DNA of 64,000 nucleotides from Nonomuraea polychroma. Its GTDB lineage: Bacteria > Actinomycetota > Actinomycetes > Streptosporangiales > Streptosporangiaceae. The number at the start of each line of letters is the position of its first letter. The stretch's first letter is position 1. The notes below the pieces were generated by a model. The model was not told the DNA's origin and did not search any database. It saw nothing but the letters and a program-made list of their open reading frames with translations. Below, in pieces: positions 23,779 to 32,352 of the stretch. The position numbers were made by a program, and so were the translations under genes. The stretch covers positions 5,793,501 to 5,857,500 of the forward strand of contig NZ_SAUN01000001.1 of the NCBI RefSeq assembly GCF_004011505.1. The letters are read 5' to 3'.

Positions 23779-24672
23779 ATGCGCATTTTGGTCACGGGAG
23801 CCACGGGCACGCTGGGCAGGGCCTTGGTGCCCGCGCTGGTCAAGGCGGGCCATCAGGTGCGGGCGTTGAGCCGTACCAAGAGGGAGAGCCGCGGGAACGT
23901 CGAGTGGATGTGGGGCGACCTGTTCTCCGGCCACGGCGTGCCGGAGGCCGTCGCCGGCGTGGAGGCGATCGCGCACCTGGCCACGAGCGGCCGCAAGGGG
24001 CGCGGCGCCGTGGACATCCCGGGCACCCGCCTGCTCGTGATGGCCGCCCGCGAGGCCGGGATCGGGCACCTGCTGCTCACCTCGATGGTCGGCGCGGACC
24101 GTGCGCCCATCGGCTACCTCAGGTACAAGCTGGAGGCCGAGCGCCTGGTCGAAGAGAGCGGCCTGGGCTGGACGGTCCTCCGTGCCACGCCGTTCCACCA
24201 GTGGCTGCAGCAGCGGCTGCGGGACTTCTCCGCACTCCCGGTGCTGCCGGTCGACCCGACCGTGCCCTGGCAGCCGGTCCACACGGGCGAGGTCGCCGCC
24301 CGAGCGGCCGACCTGCTCGCCGGCGGCCCGCAGGGCATCGAGATCGAGTATGGGGGCCCGGAGGTGCTCGACACCGCCGAGCTGACCCGGACCTGGCTGG
24401 ACGCCCAGCACCTGCGCCGCGCCTGCCTGCGCATGCGTTACCCCGGACGTCTGTACGCGGCCATGCGCGCCGACCTCCTGACCACGGACGCGACGCCCAA
24501 GGGCAAGATCACCTGGCAGGACTATCTGGCCCCGCCCCCGCCGGTCCTCTCGGACGACTTCGCCTCCGAGCACACCGCCTCGCCCACCAGCCCGGCCACC
24601 CAGCCGGAGCAGGACCCGGACCGGCACGTCTACGGCGGCGACGAGGGTTACGAACGCCCGACCCGCGGCTGA
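23779..24672 (+). CDS. NAD(P)-binding protein (atypical SDR, NmrA-like)
   Basis: 297 residues starting M-R-I-L-V-T-G-A-T-G-T-L-G-R-A-L, a Rossmann start with the T-G-A-T-G-x-L-G motif of atypical SDRs. Downstream are V-E-A-I-A-H-L-A-T-S and L-L-L-T-S-M-V-G-A-D-R with Y-L-R-Y-K-L-E-A-E, where Y-x-x-x-K is replaced by a Y-K-x-x-E order typical of NmrA-like and sugar-epimerase-like family members. No substrate can be stated. The C-terminal 40 residues are acidic and disordered. A 6-bp repeat lies between this gene and the convergent LigD-type gene. Confidence 0.78.
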   Translation: MRILVTGATGTLGRALVPALVKAGHQVRALSRTKRESRGNVEWMWGDLFSGHGVPEAVAGVEAIAHLATSGRKGRGAVDIPGTRLLVMAAREAGIGHLLLTSMVGADRAPIGYLRYKLEAERLVEESGLGWTVLRATPFHQWLQQRLRDFSALPVLPVDPTVPWQPVHTGEVAARAADLLAGGPQGIEIEYGGPEVLDTAELTRTWLDAQHLRRACLRMRYPGRLYAAMRADLLTTDATPKGKITWQDYLAPPPPVLSDDFASEHTASPTSPATQPEQDPDRHVYGGDEGYERPTRG

Positions 24673-24680
24673 CCCCTGGC

Positions 24681-24716
24681 GGCTCAGGCTCGGGCTCAGG
24701 CTCAGGCTCAGGCTCA
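24681..24716. repeat. Hexanucleotide tandem repeat (GGCTCA, six units)
   Basis: Six consecutive units of GGCTCA, one of them GGCTCG, lie directly between the stop of the SDR gene and the stop of the LigD-type gene; the last unit supplies that stop codon (TCA on the plus strand). Arrays like this slip easily, so the copy number may vary between strains. Confidence 0.85.
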
Positions 24717-25913
24717 GGGCGGGCCGGAGGCGCCGCCCCACGGGTCGTAGTCGACCTCCAGCTGCTCCTGCGGCGGCCGCTCCCCCTCCGGCACGTGCTG
24801 CAGGTTGACCCGGATGCGATACCACACGCTGCTGCGCCCCCGCATGCCGTCCACCAGCACGTCGGCGGGCTCCAGCTTGGCCGCCACCTCGGGATGCCGG
24901 GCCTTCCACCGCTCGAACCCCGCCATCGCCTCGTCCTTGTGCTCGGCCCTGGCGATCTCGATGACGGGCATCGTCTGCTGCCTGCGCCCGCTGCCCTTGG
25001 GCGGTTTGGGCGCCGGCCCGAGCTCCTCGGCGAGCGCCAGCAGCCCGTCCAGGGAGCCGGCGTGCAGGTCCATGTCCTCCCACGGGTCGCCGATCTCGGC
25101 CAGGCGCCGGGGCACGGTGTCGATGGTGAAGAGCTCCGGCCGGCATCCGGGCACCTCGTCCCAGGTCAGCGGTGTGGACACGCGGGCGTCCTGCACGGCG
25201 CGCACCGAATAGGCGGACGCGACGGTCCGGTCGTAGGCGTTTTGGTTGAAGTCCACGAACACGCCGTGCCGTTCTTCCTTCCACCACCGGCTCGTGGCCA
25301 GGTCGGGGGCCCGCCGCTCGACCTCCCGCGCCACCGTCTCGGCCGCTTTGCGCACCTTCGCGAACGGCCAGCGCCGCTCGATCCGCGCGTACACGTGGAA
25401 ACCGCGCGACCCGGAGGTCTTGGGCCAGGCCACCAGCCCGTGATCGGCCAGCACCTCCCGCGCGACCTGAGCGGTCTTCAGCACGTCCGCCCACTCGACG
25501 CCGGGCACCGGGTCGAGATCGATCCGCAACTCGTCGGGCTTGGCGAGGTCGTCGGAGCGCACCGGATGCGGATTGAGGTCCACGCACCCCAGGTTGACCA
25601 CCCACAGCAGCTGCGCCAGGTCGGTGCAGACGACCTCCTCGGCGCTGAGCCCCGACCGGTATTTGAGCTCGGCCACCTCGATCCAGTCGGGCCGCTTGGC
25701 CGGGGCGCGCTTCTGGAAGAACGCCTCCTGCTCGATCCCGTGCACGAACCGCTTGAGCACCATCGGCCGCCCGTGCACGCCGCGCAGCGCCGCCTCCCCC
25801 ACCGTCTCGTAGTAGCGGATCAGGTCGAGCTTGGTGTGCCCGGCCTCAGGGAAGACCACCTTGTCGGGGCTGGTGATGCGGACCTCGCGCCCGGCGACCT
25901 CGATGTCAGGCAT
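24714..25913 (-). CDS. LigD-type polymerase domain protein for non-homologous end joining
   Basis: 399 residues from ATG 25913. The family is the archaeo-eukaryotic primase-like PolDom of LigD: the start with T-S-P-D-K-V-V-F-P-E-A-G-H-T-K, the metal motif R-I-D-L-D-P, and K-T-S-G-S-R-G-F-H-V-Y, followed by V-F-V-D-F-N-Q-N-A. It adds nucleotides at broken ends with Ku, cooperating with ligases. The ligase and phosphoesterase domains are absent, so it is a stand-alone polymerase; Ku and LigD partners are not in the window. The C-terminal 90 residues (R-Q-Q-T-M-P-V-I-E-I) are unlike the usual end. Confidence 0.88.
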   Translation of the reverse strand: MPDIEVAGREVRITSPDKVVFPEAGHTKLDLIRYYETVGEAALRGVHGRPMVLKRFVHGIEQEAFFQKRAPAKRPDWIEVAELKYRSGLSAEEVVCTDLAQLLWVVNLGCVDLNPHPVRSDDLAKPDELRIDLDPVPGVEWADVLKTAQVAREVLADHGLVAWPKTSGSRGFHVYARIERRWPFAKVRKAAETVAREVERRAPDLATSRWWKEERHGVFVDFNQNAYDRTVASAYSVRAVQDARVSTPLTWDEVPGCRPELFTIDTVPRRLAEIGDPWEDMDLHAGSLDGLLALAEELGPAPKPPKGSGRRQQTMPVIEIARAEHKDEAMAGFERWKARHPEVAAKLEPADVLVDGMRGRSSVWYRIRVNLQHVPEGERPPQEQLEVDYDPWGGASGPP

Positions 25914-25956
25914 AGGGTCACGATACGCGGGCACCCCGACAATCAGCCTGTGACGA

Positions 25957-26709
25957 TCAGCGCACCTGAGAGAAGTCGCCGTGGCGGCCGGCCCCGGCGG
26001 CGAAGCGGGCCGCTCCCTCGACGGCGTCGGGCAGAGAGACCAGGCCATGGCGCAGCTCGTTCCGCATCGCGTCCTCCTCGCCTCGCCCGTGCTGCTCCAG
26101 TACCGACAGCCGGTCGCCACGCAGGCACATCTGCGGGAAGCGGGCGATCTCGCGAGCCAGCTCCTCGGCGTGCTGCCGAGCCGTCCCGGTGGGGACGAGC
26201 CGGTTGGCCAGCCCCATCTCGTACGCCTCCCGCCCGCCGACCGGCCGCCCCGTGAGGATCATGTCCATGGCCCTGGACGCGCCGATGAGCCTGGGCAGGC
26301 GTACGGTGCCGCCGTCGATCAGCGGCACGCCCCACCGGCGGCAGAACACCCCGAACACCGCGTCCTCCTCCGCCACCCGCAGATCGCACCAGAGCGCGAG
26401 CTCCAGCCCGCCCGCGACGGCGTGCCCGGCGACGGCGGCGATGACCGGTTTGGCCAGGCGCATCCTGGTCGGCCCCATGGGCCCGTCGCCCTCCTCTCCG
26501 ACGTGGTTGTCGAGCGCCTTGAGGTCGGCCCCGGCGCAGAACGTGCCGCCCTCACCCCACAACACGGCCACGTCGGCGTCGGAGTCCTCGAAGTCGCGGA
26601 ACGCGTCCACCAGCGCGTCGGCGGTCTTGCGATCGACGGCGTTGCGCGCCTCCGACCTGCTGATCACCACGGTGGTGACCCGTCCCTGGCGCTCCACGCG
26701 TACGGTCAT
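25957..26709 (-). CDS. Enoyl-CoA hydratase/isomerase family protein
   Basis: 250 residues. It has the crotonase fold: I-S-R-S-E-A-R-N-A-V-D, an oxyanion-hole loop T-F-C-A-G-A-D-L-K-A-L and G-H-A-V-A-G-G-L-E-L-A-L-W-C-D-L-R-V-A, where the Glu at L-E-L sits at the usual helix. It hydrates trans-2-enoyl-CoA thioesters in fatty-acid or aromatic degradation. It lies 43 bp from the LigD-type gene and is read in the same direction; functional coupling is unlikely. Confidence 0.9.
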   Translation of the reverse strand: MTVRVERQGRVTTVVISRSEARNAVDRKTADALVDAFRDFEDSDADVAVLWGEGGTFCAGADLKALDNHVGEEGDGPMGPTRMRLAKPVIAAVAGHAVAGGLELALWCDLRVAEEDAVFGVFCRRWGVPLIDGGTVRLPRLIGASRAMDMILTGRPVGGREAYEMGLANRLVPTGTARQHAEELAREIARFPQMCLRGDRLSVLEQHGRGEEDAMRNELRHGLVSLPDAVEGAARFAAGAGRHGDFSQVR

Positions 26710-26935
26710 GCGGCCCTCCTCGGGGGAACGTTCGATTCTCCTCGGGGAACGTGCCGAGCGTACGCTGTGGCCGGAGTTCGAGCCAGCGACCCACCGGTCA
26801 AGTCGCCGACGCCCAGCAGCCTTCGCCCTACGTCCCTGGACAGGAACGCGGGAGGATTCGCCTCTGACCGTGGGTGGATGGCGGGTATCCCCGTGGGTGG
26901 ATGCGCGGGGAACCGGCCGTTCCTACGATGGGCGG

Positions 26936-28036
26936 GTGGTGGTGACTCCCCGCTGGCTGTTACCGGCCGGTCTCGGGCTGCTGATGCTGCTGGTCGGGTT
27001 GTCGTGGGTGCAAACGATCATGCGTGGCTGCGACTGCGCCTGGCCGTTCGCCGGAGGGGGCATCCTTGTCGTTCTCTGTCTCGTCATCGTGCGTGCGGGG
27101 CCGGGCCGTCCCGCCGAGGTGGCCGCTCTGCTGGCTCCCGTGGCCATAGCGGCGCTCACGGATCTCGCGGTCAACAGCGTCGGCTGGTTCATTCTGGTGC
27201 TCTACATCGCGTTCGTCGCGCTGACGCTGCGGCTCTGGCCGGGCATCGTCATCTGGCTCGCCTCGCTTTCCGTGGTGGTCGCGGCGGCGTTCACCTCGCC
27301 CGACCCCGGATGGCCTAACTGGCTGGCCGCCGTAACGCTCGTCTTCTGGAGCGGCTGGGCCGCGCGTTACCGCATTGAGGTGGGCGAGCGGCTGCACCGG
27401 GCGGAGAGCGCCGCCACCGCTGCCGCAGCCCTGGCCGAGCGGCAGCGGCTCGCCGCCGATCTGCACGACATCGTCGCGCACACGCTCGCCGTGACGGTGC
27501 TGCATCTGGGGGGTGTACGACTGGCGCTCGAGCACGATCCCAAGGAAGCGGCGGCGGGGATCGCCGAGGCCGAGCGCCTCGCCCGGCAGAGCATGGCGGA
27601 GCTGCGGAAGGTGGTCAGTGTCCTTGCCGAGGAAGGCTCCGATCCTGCCGTGGTCGCTCCCCAGCCCACCGCGCCCCGGCTTCCCGAACTCTTCGAGGAG
27701 TACCGGACGGCGGGTCTGGAATTCGACGCGAGCGTCGACGGTGAGCTGTCGGCGGTGGGCCCGACGAGCGGGATGGTGCTCTACCGGCTGGTTCAGGAGG
27801 CACTGGCCAACGCGAGCCGCCACGCTCCCCGATGTCCCGTCGAGGTACGGGTGCGCATCTCGGAGGAAGGTGCTGTGCGGGCCACGGTCTCCAATCCCTT
27901 GCCCGACCGCCCACCTCGGCACAATGGCGGCATGGGACTTCGCGCGATGGCCGACAGGGTGCGCATGGTCGGTGGCCACGTCACTGCCGGCCCAGAGGAC
28001 GACCGGTGGGTCGTGCGGACGGAGCTGCCCGCATGA
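26936..28036 (+). CDS. Sensor histidine kinase (NarL/HisKA_3 type)
   Basis: About 366 residues; three successive GTG codons (26936, 26939, 26942) can be the start. Four to five membrane helices fill residues 5-140 (W-L-L-P-A-G-L-G-L-L-M-L-L-V-G, F-I-L-V-L-Y-I-A-F-V). The dimerisation box is E-R-Q-R-L-A-A-D-L-H-D-I-V-A-H, with the phosphorylated His in D-L-H-D. The ATPase has L-Y-R-L-V-Q-E-A-L-A-N-A-S-R and G-G-M-G-L-R-A-M-A-D-R-V. The ligand is unknown. It overlaps the response-regulator gene (ATGA at 28033), so both form one unit. Confidence 0.95.
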   Translation: MVVTPRWLLPAGLGLLMLLVGLSWVQTIMRGCDCAWPFAGGGILVVLCLVIVRAGPGRPAEVAALLAPVAIAALTDLAVNSVGWFILVLYIAFVALTLRLWPGIVIWLASLSVVVAAAFTSPDPGWPNWLAAVTLVFWSGWAARYRIEVGERLHRAESAATAAAALAERQRLAADLHDIVAHTLAVTVLHLGGVRLALEHDPKEAAAGIAEAERLARQSMAELRKVVSVLAEEGSDPAVVAPQPTAPRLPELFEEYRTAGLEFDASVDGELSAVGPTSGMVLYRLVQEALANASRHAPRCPVEVRVRISEEGAVRATVSNPLPDRPPRHNGGMGLRAMADRVRMVGGHVTAGPEDDRWVVRTELPA

Positions 28037-28710
28037 TCTCGGTGGTGCTCGTCGACGACCAGGAACTCGCCAGGGCAGGACTGCGGACGATCCTGCGCCA
28101 GCCGTACGGATTCGACGTGGTCGGTGAGGCGGCCGACGGCCAGGCCGCGCTGGCGGAGGTCGCGCGCGTCCGGCCGGACGCCGTGGTCATGGATATTCGC
28201 ATGCCGCGGATGGACGGCGTCGAGGCCACCCGTGCCATGCTCGCCGCGGATCCGTCGTCCCGCATCCTGGTGCTGACCACGTTCGGTGAGGACAGCGTTC
28301 TCGCGGCGGCTCTGCGGGCCGGCGCGTCCGGATTCTGTCTCAAGGACGCTCCGGCCGAGGACATCCAGCGTGCTGTCCGGGCGGTGGCGGCCGGCGACGG
28401 ATGGCTGGATCCCGCCGTCTGCGGGCGGGTCCTGCGACGTTATCGGACAGATCCGGTGACCGACCCCGACGCGGTCCGGCGGCTCGGCGAGCTCACCTCT
28501 CGCGAGCTCGACGTGCTCAAGCTCATCGGCCGAGGGCTCACGAACGCGGAGATCGCCCGTCATCTCGTGGTCGGCGAGGGCACGATCAAGACCCACGTCG
28601 GCCGGATCTTCACGAAGCTGGCGGTACGCGACCGGGCCGCCGCGGTCGTCTTCGCCTTCGACCACGGCGTGGTCCGCCCCGGGGAGCCGCCGCCTATGCC
28701 TGCGGTCTGA
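28033..28710 (+). CDS. NarL/FixJ-family response regulator
   Basis: 225 residues. The receiver domain has V-V-L-V-D-D-Q-E-L-A-R-A-G and D-A-V-V-M-D-I-R-M-P-R-M-D-G with the phosphoacceptor Asp (M-D-I). T-T-F-G-E-D and F-C-L-K-D-A complete it. The C-terminal LuxR helix-turn-helix is L-T-S-R-E-L-D-V-L-K-L-I-G-R-G-L-T-N-A-E-I-A. The start codon overlaps the kinase stop, so they are translated together. Targets are unknown. Confidence 0.96.
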   Translation: MISVVLVDDQELARAGLRTILRQPYGFDVVGEAADGQAALAEVARVRPDAVVMDIRMPRMDGVEATRAMLAADPSSRILVLTTFGEDSVLAAALRAGASGFCLKDAPAEDIQRAVRAVAAGDGWLDPAVCGRVLRRYRTDPVTDPDAVRRLGELTSRELDVLKLIGRGLTNAEIARHLVVGEGTIKTHVGRIFTKLAVRDRAAAVVFAFDHGVVRPGEPPPMPAV

Positions 28711-28761
28711 CTCCACGTTCTGTTCCCGGCCAGACGACACGCGGCGGCCCCATCGGAAACC

Positions 28762-30249
28762 GTGGGGGGCATGCTTCTTCAAACCCCCCGTCTTCAGATC
28801 ACCGCTCCTTCGCTCCCGGCCTTCGCCTGGCGGACCGTCGGTTCCATCGCGGGCGTCGTCGTGGTCACCTTGCTGATGCTGAGCCCGTGGTACGGCTACC
28901 ACCGCGACGAGCTCTACTTCCGCATGCTCGGTCAGTCTCCCGCCTGGGGCTACTTCGACCAGCCCCCGCTGACCCCGCTCCTGGCGCGGCTGTCCACGGA
29001 GCTGTTCGGGGACACCATCGTCGGGCTGCGGGTCGTCCCTGCGCTGTGCGCGGGACTGCTGATCCTGATCGGTGCCGCGATCACACGGGAGCTCGGCGGT
29101 CGCACAGGCGCGCAGACCCTCGCCGCCGCCGGCCTCGGCACCGGGATGTTCCCCCTGGTCGCCGGGCACACCCTGCTGACCCAATCGGCCGACTTCGTCT
29201 TCTGGACGGCCTGCATCCTGTTCGTGCTCCGTGCCCTGCTGCGCGGTGACGGGCGATGGTGGATGGCGGCCGGCGCCATCGCGGGAGCCGCCACGTTCAA
29301 CAAGCACCTCATCGTCCTTCTGATCACCGGTCTGGCCACCGGCCTGCTCATCACCGCCGGCCTGGCGGTGAAGGGGCCGCGCGCCGTCTTCAGCGACAGA
29401 TGGTTCTGGTCCGGGGCGTTCCTGGCCGCCGTCATCGCCTCTCCGAACCTGCTCTACCAGGCCGCCAACGGCTGGCCTCAGCTCACCATGGCCGCCACGC
29501 TCAGCGAACCCCTGAATCGGATCATGTTCGTGCCCATGCTGGTGGCGCTGCTCAGCATGGGAGCGTTCGTGATCGCCGTCGTCGGGTGGCTCTGGCTGCG
29601 CCGGCGGCAGGAGACGCGGCCACTGGCGATCGCGACCCTGGTGACGATCCTGCTCGGCCTGGTGTCAGGAGGACGGGCGGACTATGTCGCCGGCAGCCTG
29701 ATCTTCGCCTTCGTGGCCGGCTGCGTGCCCACCACCGCGTGGATGGAGAGCCGGGTCGCCCGGCGCCGGGTGGTGTGGTGGGGGCTTCTCGGCACGTCGG
29801 TCATCGGGATCGTCGTGGCGCTGCCGCTGCTCCCGCTGCCGGCGCTCAGTTTCTCGCCCAACGAGGTGTCCAGGGAGTCGGTGGGCTGGCCGCGCTTCGT
29901 CGCCCAGGTGGCCGGAGTGCACCGGGCGCTGCCGTCGGGGACGATCGTCCTCACCTCGAACTATGGCGAGGCCGGTGCACTGGACCGGTTCGCACCGGAC
30001 ATTCCCGTCTACAGCGGCCACAACGAGCTGGGGTACCAAGGGCCGCCGCCGGAAACGGCGCAGACGGTGGTCGCCGTGGGGTTGCGGCCCGAGCGTCTGC
30101 GGCTGCGCTTCGCGCGCTGTGAATCCGCCGGGGTCATCGATCACGGCACAGGAGTCGCGAACGAGGAGCAGGGCCTGCCCATCACAGTCTGCTCAGGACC
30201 GCGGAGTCCATGGACGACCGCCTGGCCCGGCTTCCGGCACGCGAGCTGA
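28762..30249 (+). CDS. Glycosyltransferase family 39-like membrane mannosyl/arabinosyl transferase
   Basis: 495 residues; start GTG 28762 (ATG 28771 is possible). It is a polytopic protein with about nine helices; the first loop has G-Y-H-R-D-E-L-Y-F-R-M-L-G-Q-S-P-A-W-G-Y-F-D-Q-P, the D/E pattern of GT39/PMT-type enzymes that use polyprenyl-phosphate sugars. The C-terminal soluble part from residue 370 has L-T-S-N-Y-G-E-A-G-A-L and Y-S-G-H-N-E-L-G-Y. The next gene, 9 bp after, makes polyprenol-phosphate mannose, the likely donor, so the two probably glycosylate envelope proteins or lipids together. Confidence 0.8.
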   Translation: MGGMLLQTPRLQITAPSLPAFAWRTVGSIAGVVVVTLLMLSPWYGYHRDELYFRMLGQSPAWGYFDQPPLTPLLARLSTELFGDTIVGLRVVPALCAGLLILIGAAITRELGGRTGAQTLAAAGLGTGMFPLVAGHTLLTQSADFVFWTACILFVLRALLRGDGRWWMAAGAIAGAATFNKHLIVLLITGLATGLLITAGLAVKGPRAVFSDRWFWSGAFLAAVIASPNLLYQAANGWPQLTMAATLSEPLNRIMFVPMLVALLSMGAFVIAVVGWLWLRRRQETRPLAIATLVTILLGLVSGGRADYVAGSLIFAFVAGCVPTTAWMESRVARRRVVWWGLLGTSVIGIVVALPLLPLPALSFSPNEVSRESVGWPRFVAQVAGVHRALPSGTIVLTSNYGEAGALDRFAPDIPVYSGHNELGYQGPPPETAQTVVAVGLRPERLRLRFARCESAGVIDHGTGVANEEQGLPITVCSGPRSPWTTAWPGFRHAS

Positions 30250-30258
30250 GGAACAATC

Positions 30259-30960
30259 ATGAACACCGTCTTGGTCATCACGCCGACCTACAACGAACGG
30301 GACAACCTCCCCGGCATCGTGGGCAGGATCCGCGCAGCCGCACCGGCGGCCCATATCCTCGTCGTCGACGACAACAGCCCTGACGGGACGGGCCTGATCG
30401 CAGACAGGCTCGCTTCCGAACTCGACAGCGTGCACGTCCTGCATCGGGAACGCAAGGAAGGGCTGGGCGCCGCGTACCTGGCGGGCTTCCGCTGGGGACT
30501 CGCCCGAGGGTTCGACCTGCTCGTGGAGATCGACGCGGACGGCTCGCATCCGCCTGAGCGGCTCCCCGCCTTGCTGCGCGCGGCGGAGCACGCCGACCTC
30601 GTCATCGGCTCGCGCTGGGTGCCCGGCGGCCGCGTGGCGAACTGGCCGCGGAGACGGGAGCTGCTGTCCCGGCTGGCGAACCGTTATGCACGGCTCGCGC
30701 TCGGCCTTCCCGTCGCCGACGCCACGGGCGGGTTCCGCGTCTACCGGGCCGCCGCACTCGAGAAGATCCTTCTCGGCGGTGTGGAGTCGCGGGGTTACTG
30801 CTTCCAGGTCGATCTCACGCTGCGAGCCGTACGTCACGGCTTCACGGTGGCGGAGGTGCCGATCACCTTCGTCGACCGTACAGCCGGCGCGAGCAAGATG
30901 AGCGTTGGTGTCCTCTTCGAGGCGCTCTGGCGGGTGACCGTATGGGCCATTGGTCATTGA
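30259..30960 (+). CDS. Polyprenol monophosphomannose synthase (GT2, DPM1-like)
   Basis: 233 residues of a GT-A glycosyltransferase: V-I-T-P-T-Y-N-E-R-D-N-L start, V-V-D-D-N-S-P-D-G-T-G nucleotide-sugar loop, and E-I-D-A-D-G-S-H-P-P-E, the D-x-D-like metal motif. It transfers mannose from GDP-mannose to polyprenyl phosphate at the membrane. The Y-N-E-R and R-V-Y-R-A residues are those of the DPM1 family. No C-terminal membrane domain is present, so it relies on a membrane partner. It follows the GT39-like gene with a 9-bp gap, and the two form an operon. Confidence 0.88.
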   Translation: MNTVLVITPTYNERDNLPGIVGRIRAAAPAAHILVVDDNSPDGTGLIADRLASELDSVHVLHRERKEGLGAAYLAGFRWGLARGFDLLVEIDADGSHPPERLPALLRAAEHADLVIGSRWVPGGRVANWPRRRELLSRLANRYARLALGLPVADATGGFRVYRAAALEKILLGGVESRGYCFQVDLTLRAVRHGFTVAEVPITFVDRTAGASKMSVGVLFEALWRVTVWAIGH

Positions 30961-31006
30961 GTGCGGTGGTGTCGTACACGTACAAGCCAGGCTCCGGGCC
31001 AGCACC

Positions 31007-31666
31007 CTAGTAGCGGCGCGGCTGGGCGGCCCACGGCGGGGGCGGTGGGGAGAACCCGCCCGGGGACGACGGCGGTGGCGGCGGGGCGACGCGACGGGCG
31101 ACGAGCGGAAGCACGGACACGCACAGCACCAGCAGCGCACAGACCCCCACCCCGGTCCACTGGTAGGCGCCCGCAACGAACCTCGTCGTCAGCAGCCCAT
31201 TCGCGTCCCCGACGACCTCGGCAGGGGAGCCTTCGTCGTGCCGTTCTTCCCGCCCCGTCCGGATCTCGTGAATGCGCGCGTCCGAACAGCGGACCGTGTA
31301 AATATAGGTCGCCCCGCCTCTCCGTGCGCGCATGGTCTCGACCTCGGTCACCGTGCAGGTCTGTTCCTCGCCGAGCGCCGCCAGCGCGACCGTTCCGCCA
31401 ATCACAGGCGCCATGCCCGTGAGAGCGCCCCACATCCCGCAGGCAAGGACCACTATGACAATCGCTGCCATGGGCCGGACCAGAACCTGCCGCGGCCAGC
31501 CGACGATCAGGGCAACCCCGACGGTGTAGCAGAGCGCCGCACCCAGCCCGAGGAACACCGTGACCACCGTCAGGTGCGGGGGAAAGATGTGGATCAACGC
31601 GCCGATCACGGTCAGAGCCGCGGCGATGATGATGAAGACGGTTCCGGTTCGCTGCCTCATCGCCAT
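31007..31666 (-). CDS. DUF3592-like membrane protein
   Basis: 219 residues with helices at about 8-28, 35-55, 65-85 and 170-190 and a soluble beta-rich loop between (C-T-V-T-E-V-E-T, A-T-Y-I-Y-T-V-R-C-S-D). The loop with paired Cys and T-V-R-C resembles DUF3592-type extracellular domains. A Pro-rich C-terminus (P-P-P-P-P-W-A-A-Q-P) is cytoplasmic. The function is unknown. It converges on the polyprenol-phosphate mannose gene, 46 bp apart. Confidence 0.65.
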   Translation of the reverse strand: MAMRQRTGTVFIIIAAALTVIGALIHIFPPHLTVVTVFLGLGAALCYTVGVALIVGWPRQVLVRPMAAIVIVVLACGMWGALTGMAPVIGGTVALAALGEEQTCTVTEVETMRARRGGATYIYTVRCSDARIHEIRTGREERHDEGSPAEVVGDANGLLTTRFVAGAYQWTGVGVCALLVLCVSVLPLVARRVAPPPPPSSPGGFSPPPPPWAAQPRRY

Positions 31667-32352
31667 GAGCGTAGAGAGGCGCGGTATAGATCAGCTATAG
31701 CGGGATGCCCGAGGCCTACTTCGTGGCGGTCAGCATGTACTGCGGGTACGTGGCGACGTGGCGCCTGGTATGGCCGGCGCGGGAGCTCCCGAACCCGACG
31801 ACCGCAGGACGGACGTTCAAGGCCGCTATTGGCGGGTCGTTCACGATCAGGCCGATGTCCTCCGTCAACACCACGACGTCGTCCGCATCAGAGACACCCG
31901 TCGGCGAGCACGTCGCCGACGCCTCGCGCCGGGTCGTCGAGCATGCCGGACAACCCGGCGCCGCCCTGTGCTGTTGTACATAAGTGCCCCCTTGCCGGTG
32001 GCCTCGTACCGCCCTCGCTCGGAAACGACATTGACATTAGGCAGCCACGCTTGAAGATCCCCTGCCACTCCGTTGCCGATGAGTTGCCCGACCCGACTGT
32101 CGTTACAGCACAAAACCGGCTGCGGCACCAACTCCTGTGAGGTCCTGGCGGAGCCGCACCGCGCAGTCGTTCGGCCGCTGCACAGGGGCGGCGATCGAGG
32201 GCCGCGTGGTGGCCAGGGGCGCGCTGGCGCAGTAGCCGGCCCAGGTCCACCACCGCAGGCTCTCTTACGACAGACTCCGTGGCGGATTGGCCGGGGAAGC
32301 CTGGATCAAGGCGGACTCGAGACGCTCGAGGAACGGGGCCAGATTGGCTACG
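31667..32352. other. Degenerate region without an intact gene
   Basis: In the minus-strand frame 31719-31905 the codons give a protein-like tail: D-D-V-V-V-L-T-E-D-I-G-L-I-V-N-D-P-P and V-A-T-Y-P-Q-Y-M-L-T-A-T-K then a stop, so the end of an old gene is present. Upstream the frame is lost. On the other strand only high-GC artefact frames are open. I read the whole stretch as gene remains between the mannose-transfer genes and the kinase. Family not recognised. Confidence 0.4.

Noticed and set aside
22002..26255. Very long open frame on the plus strand (1417 codons)
   Set aside because: It runs antisense to the pyruvate-oxidase-like and LigD-type genes and across the SDR gene; the residues are Arg/Gly/His-rich and carry no domain, a codon artefact of high GC.
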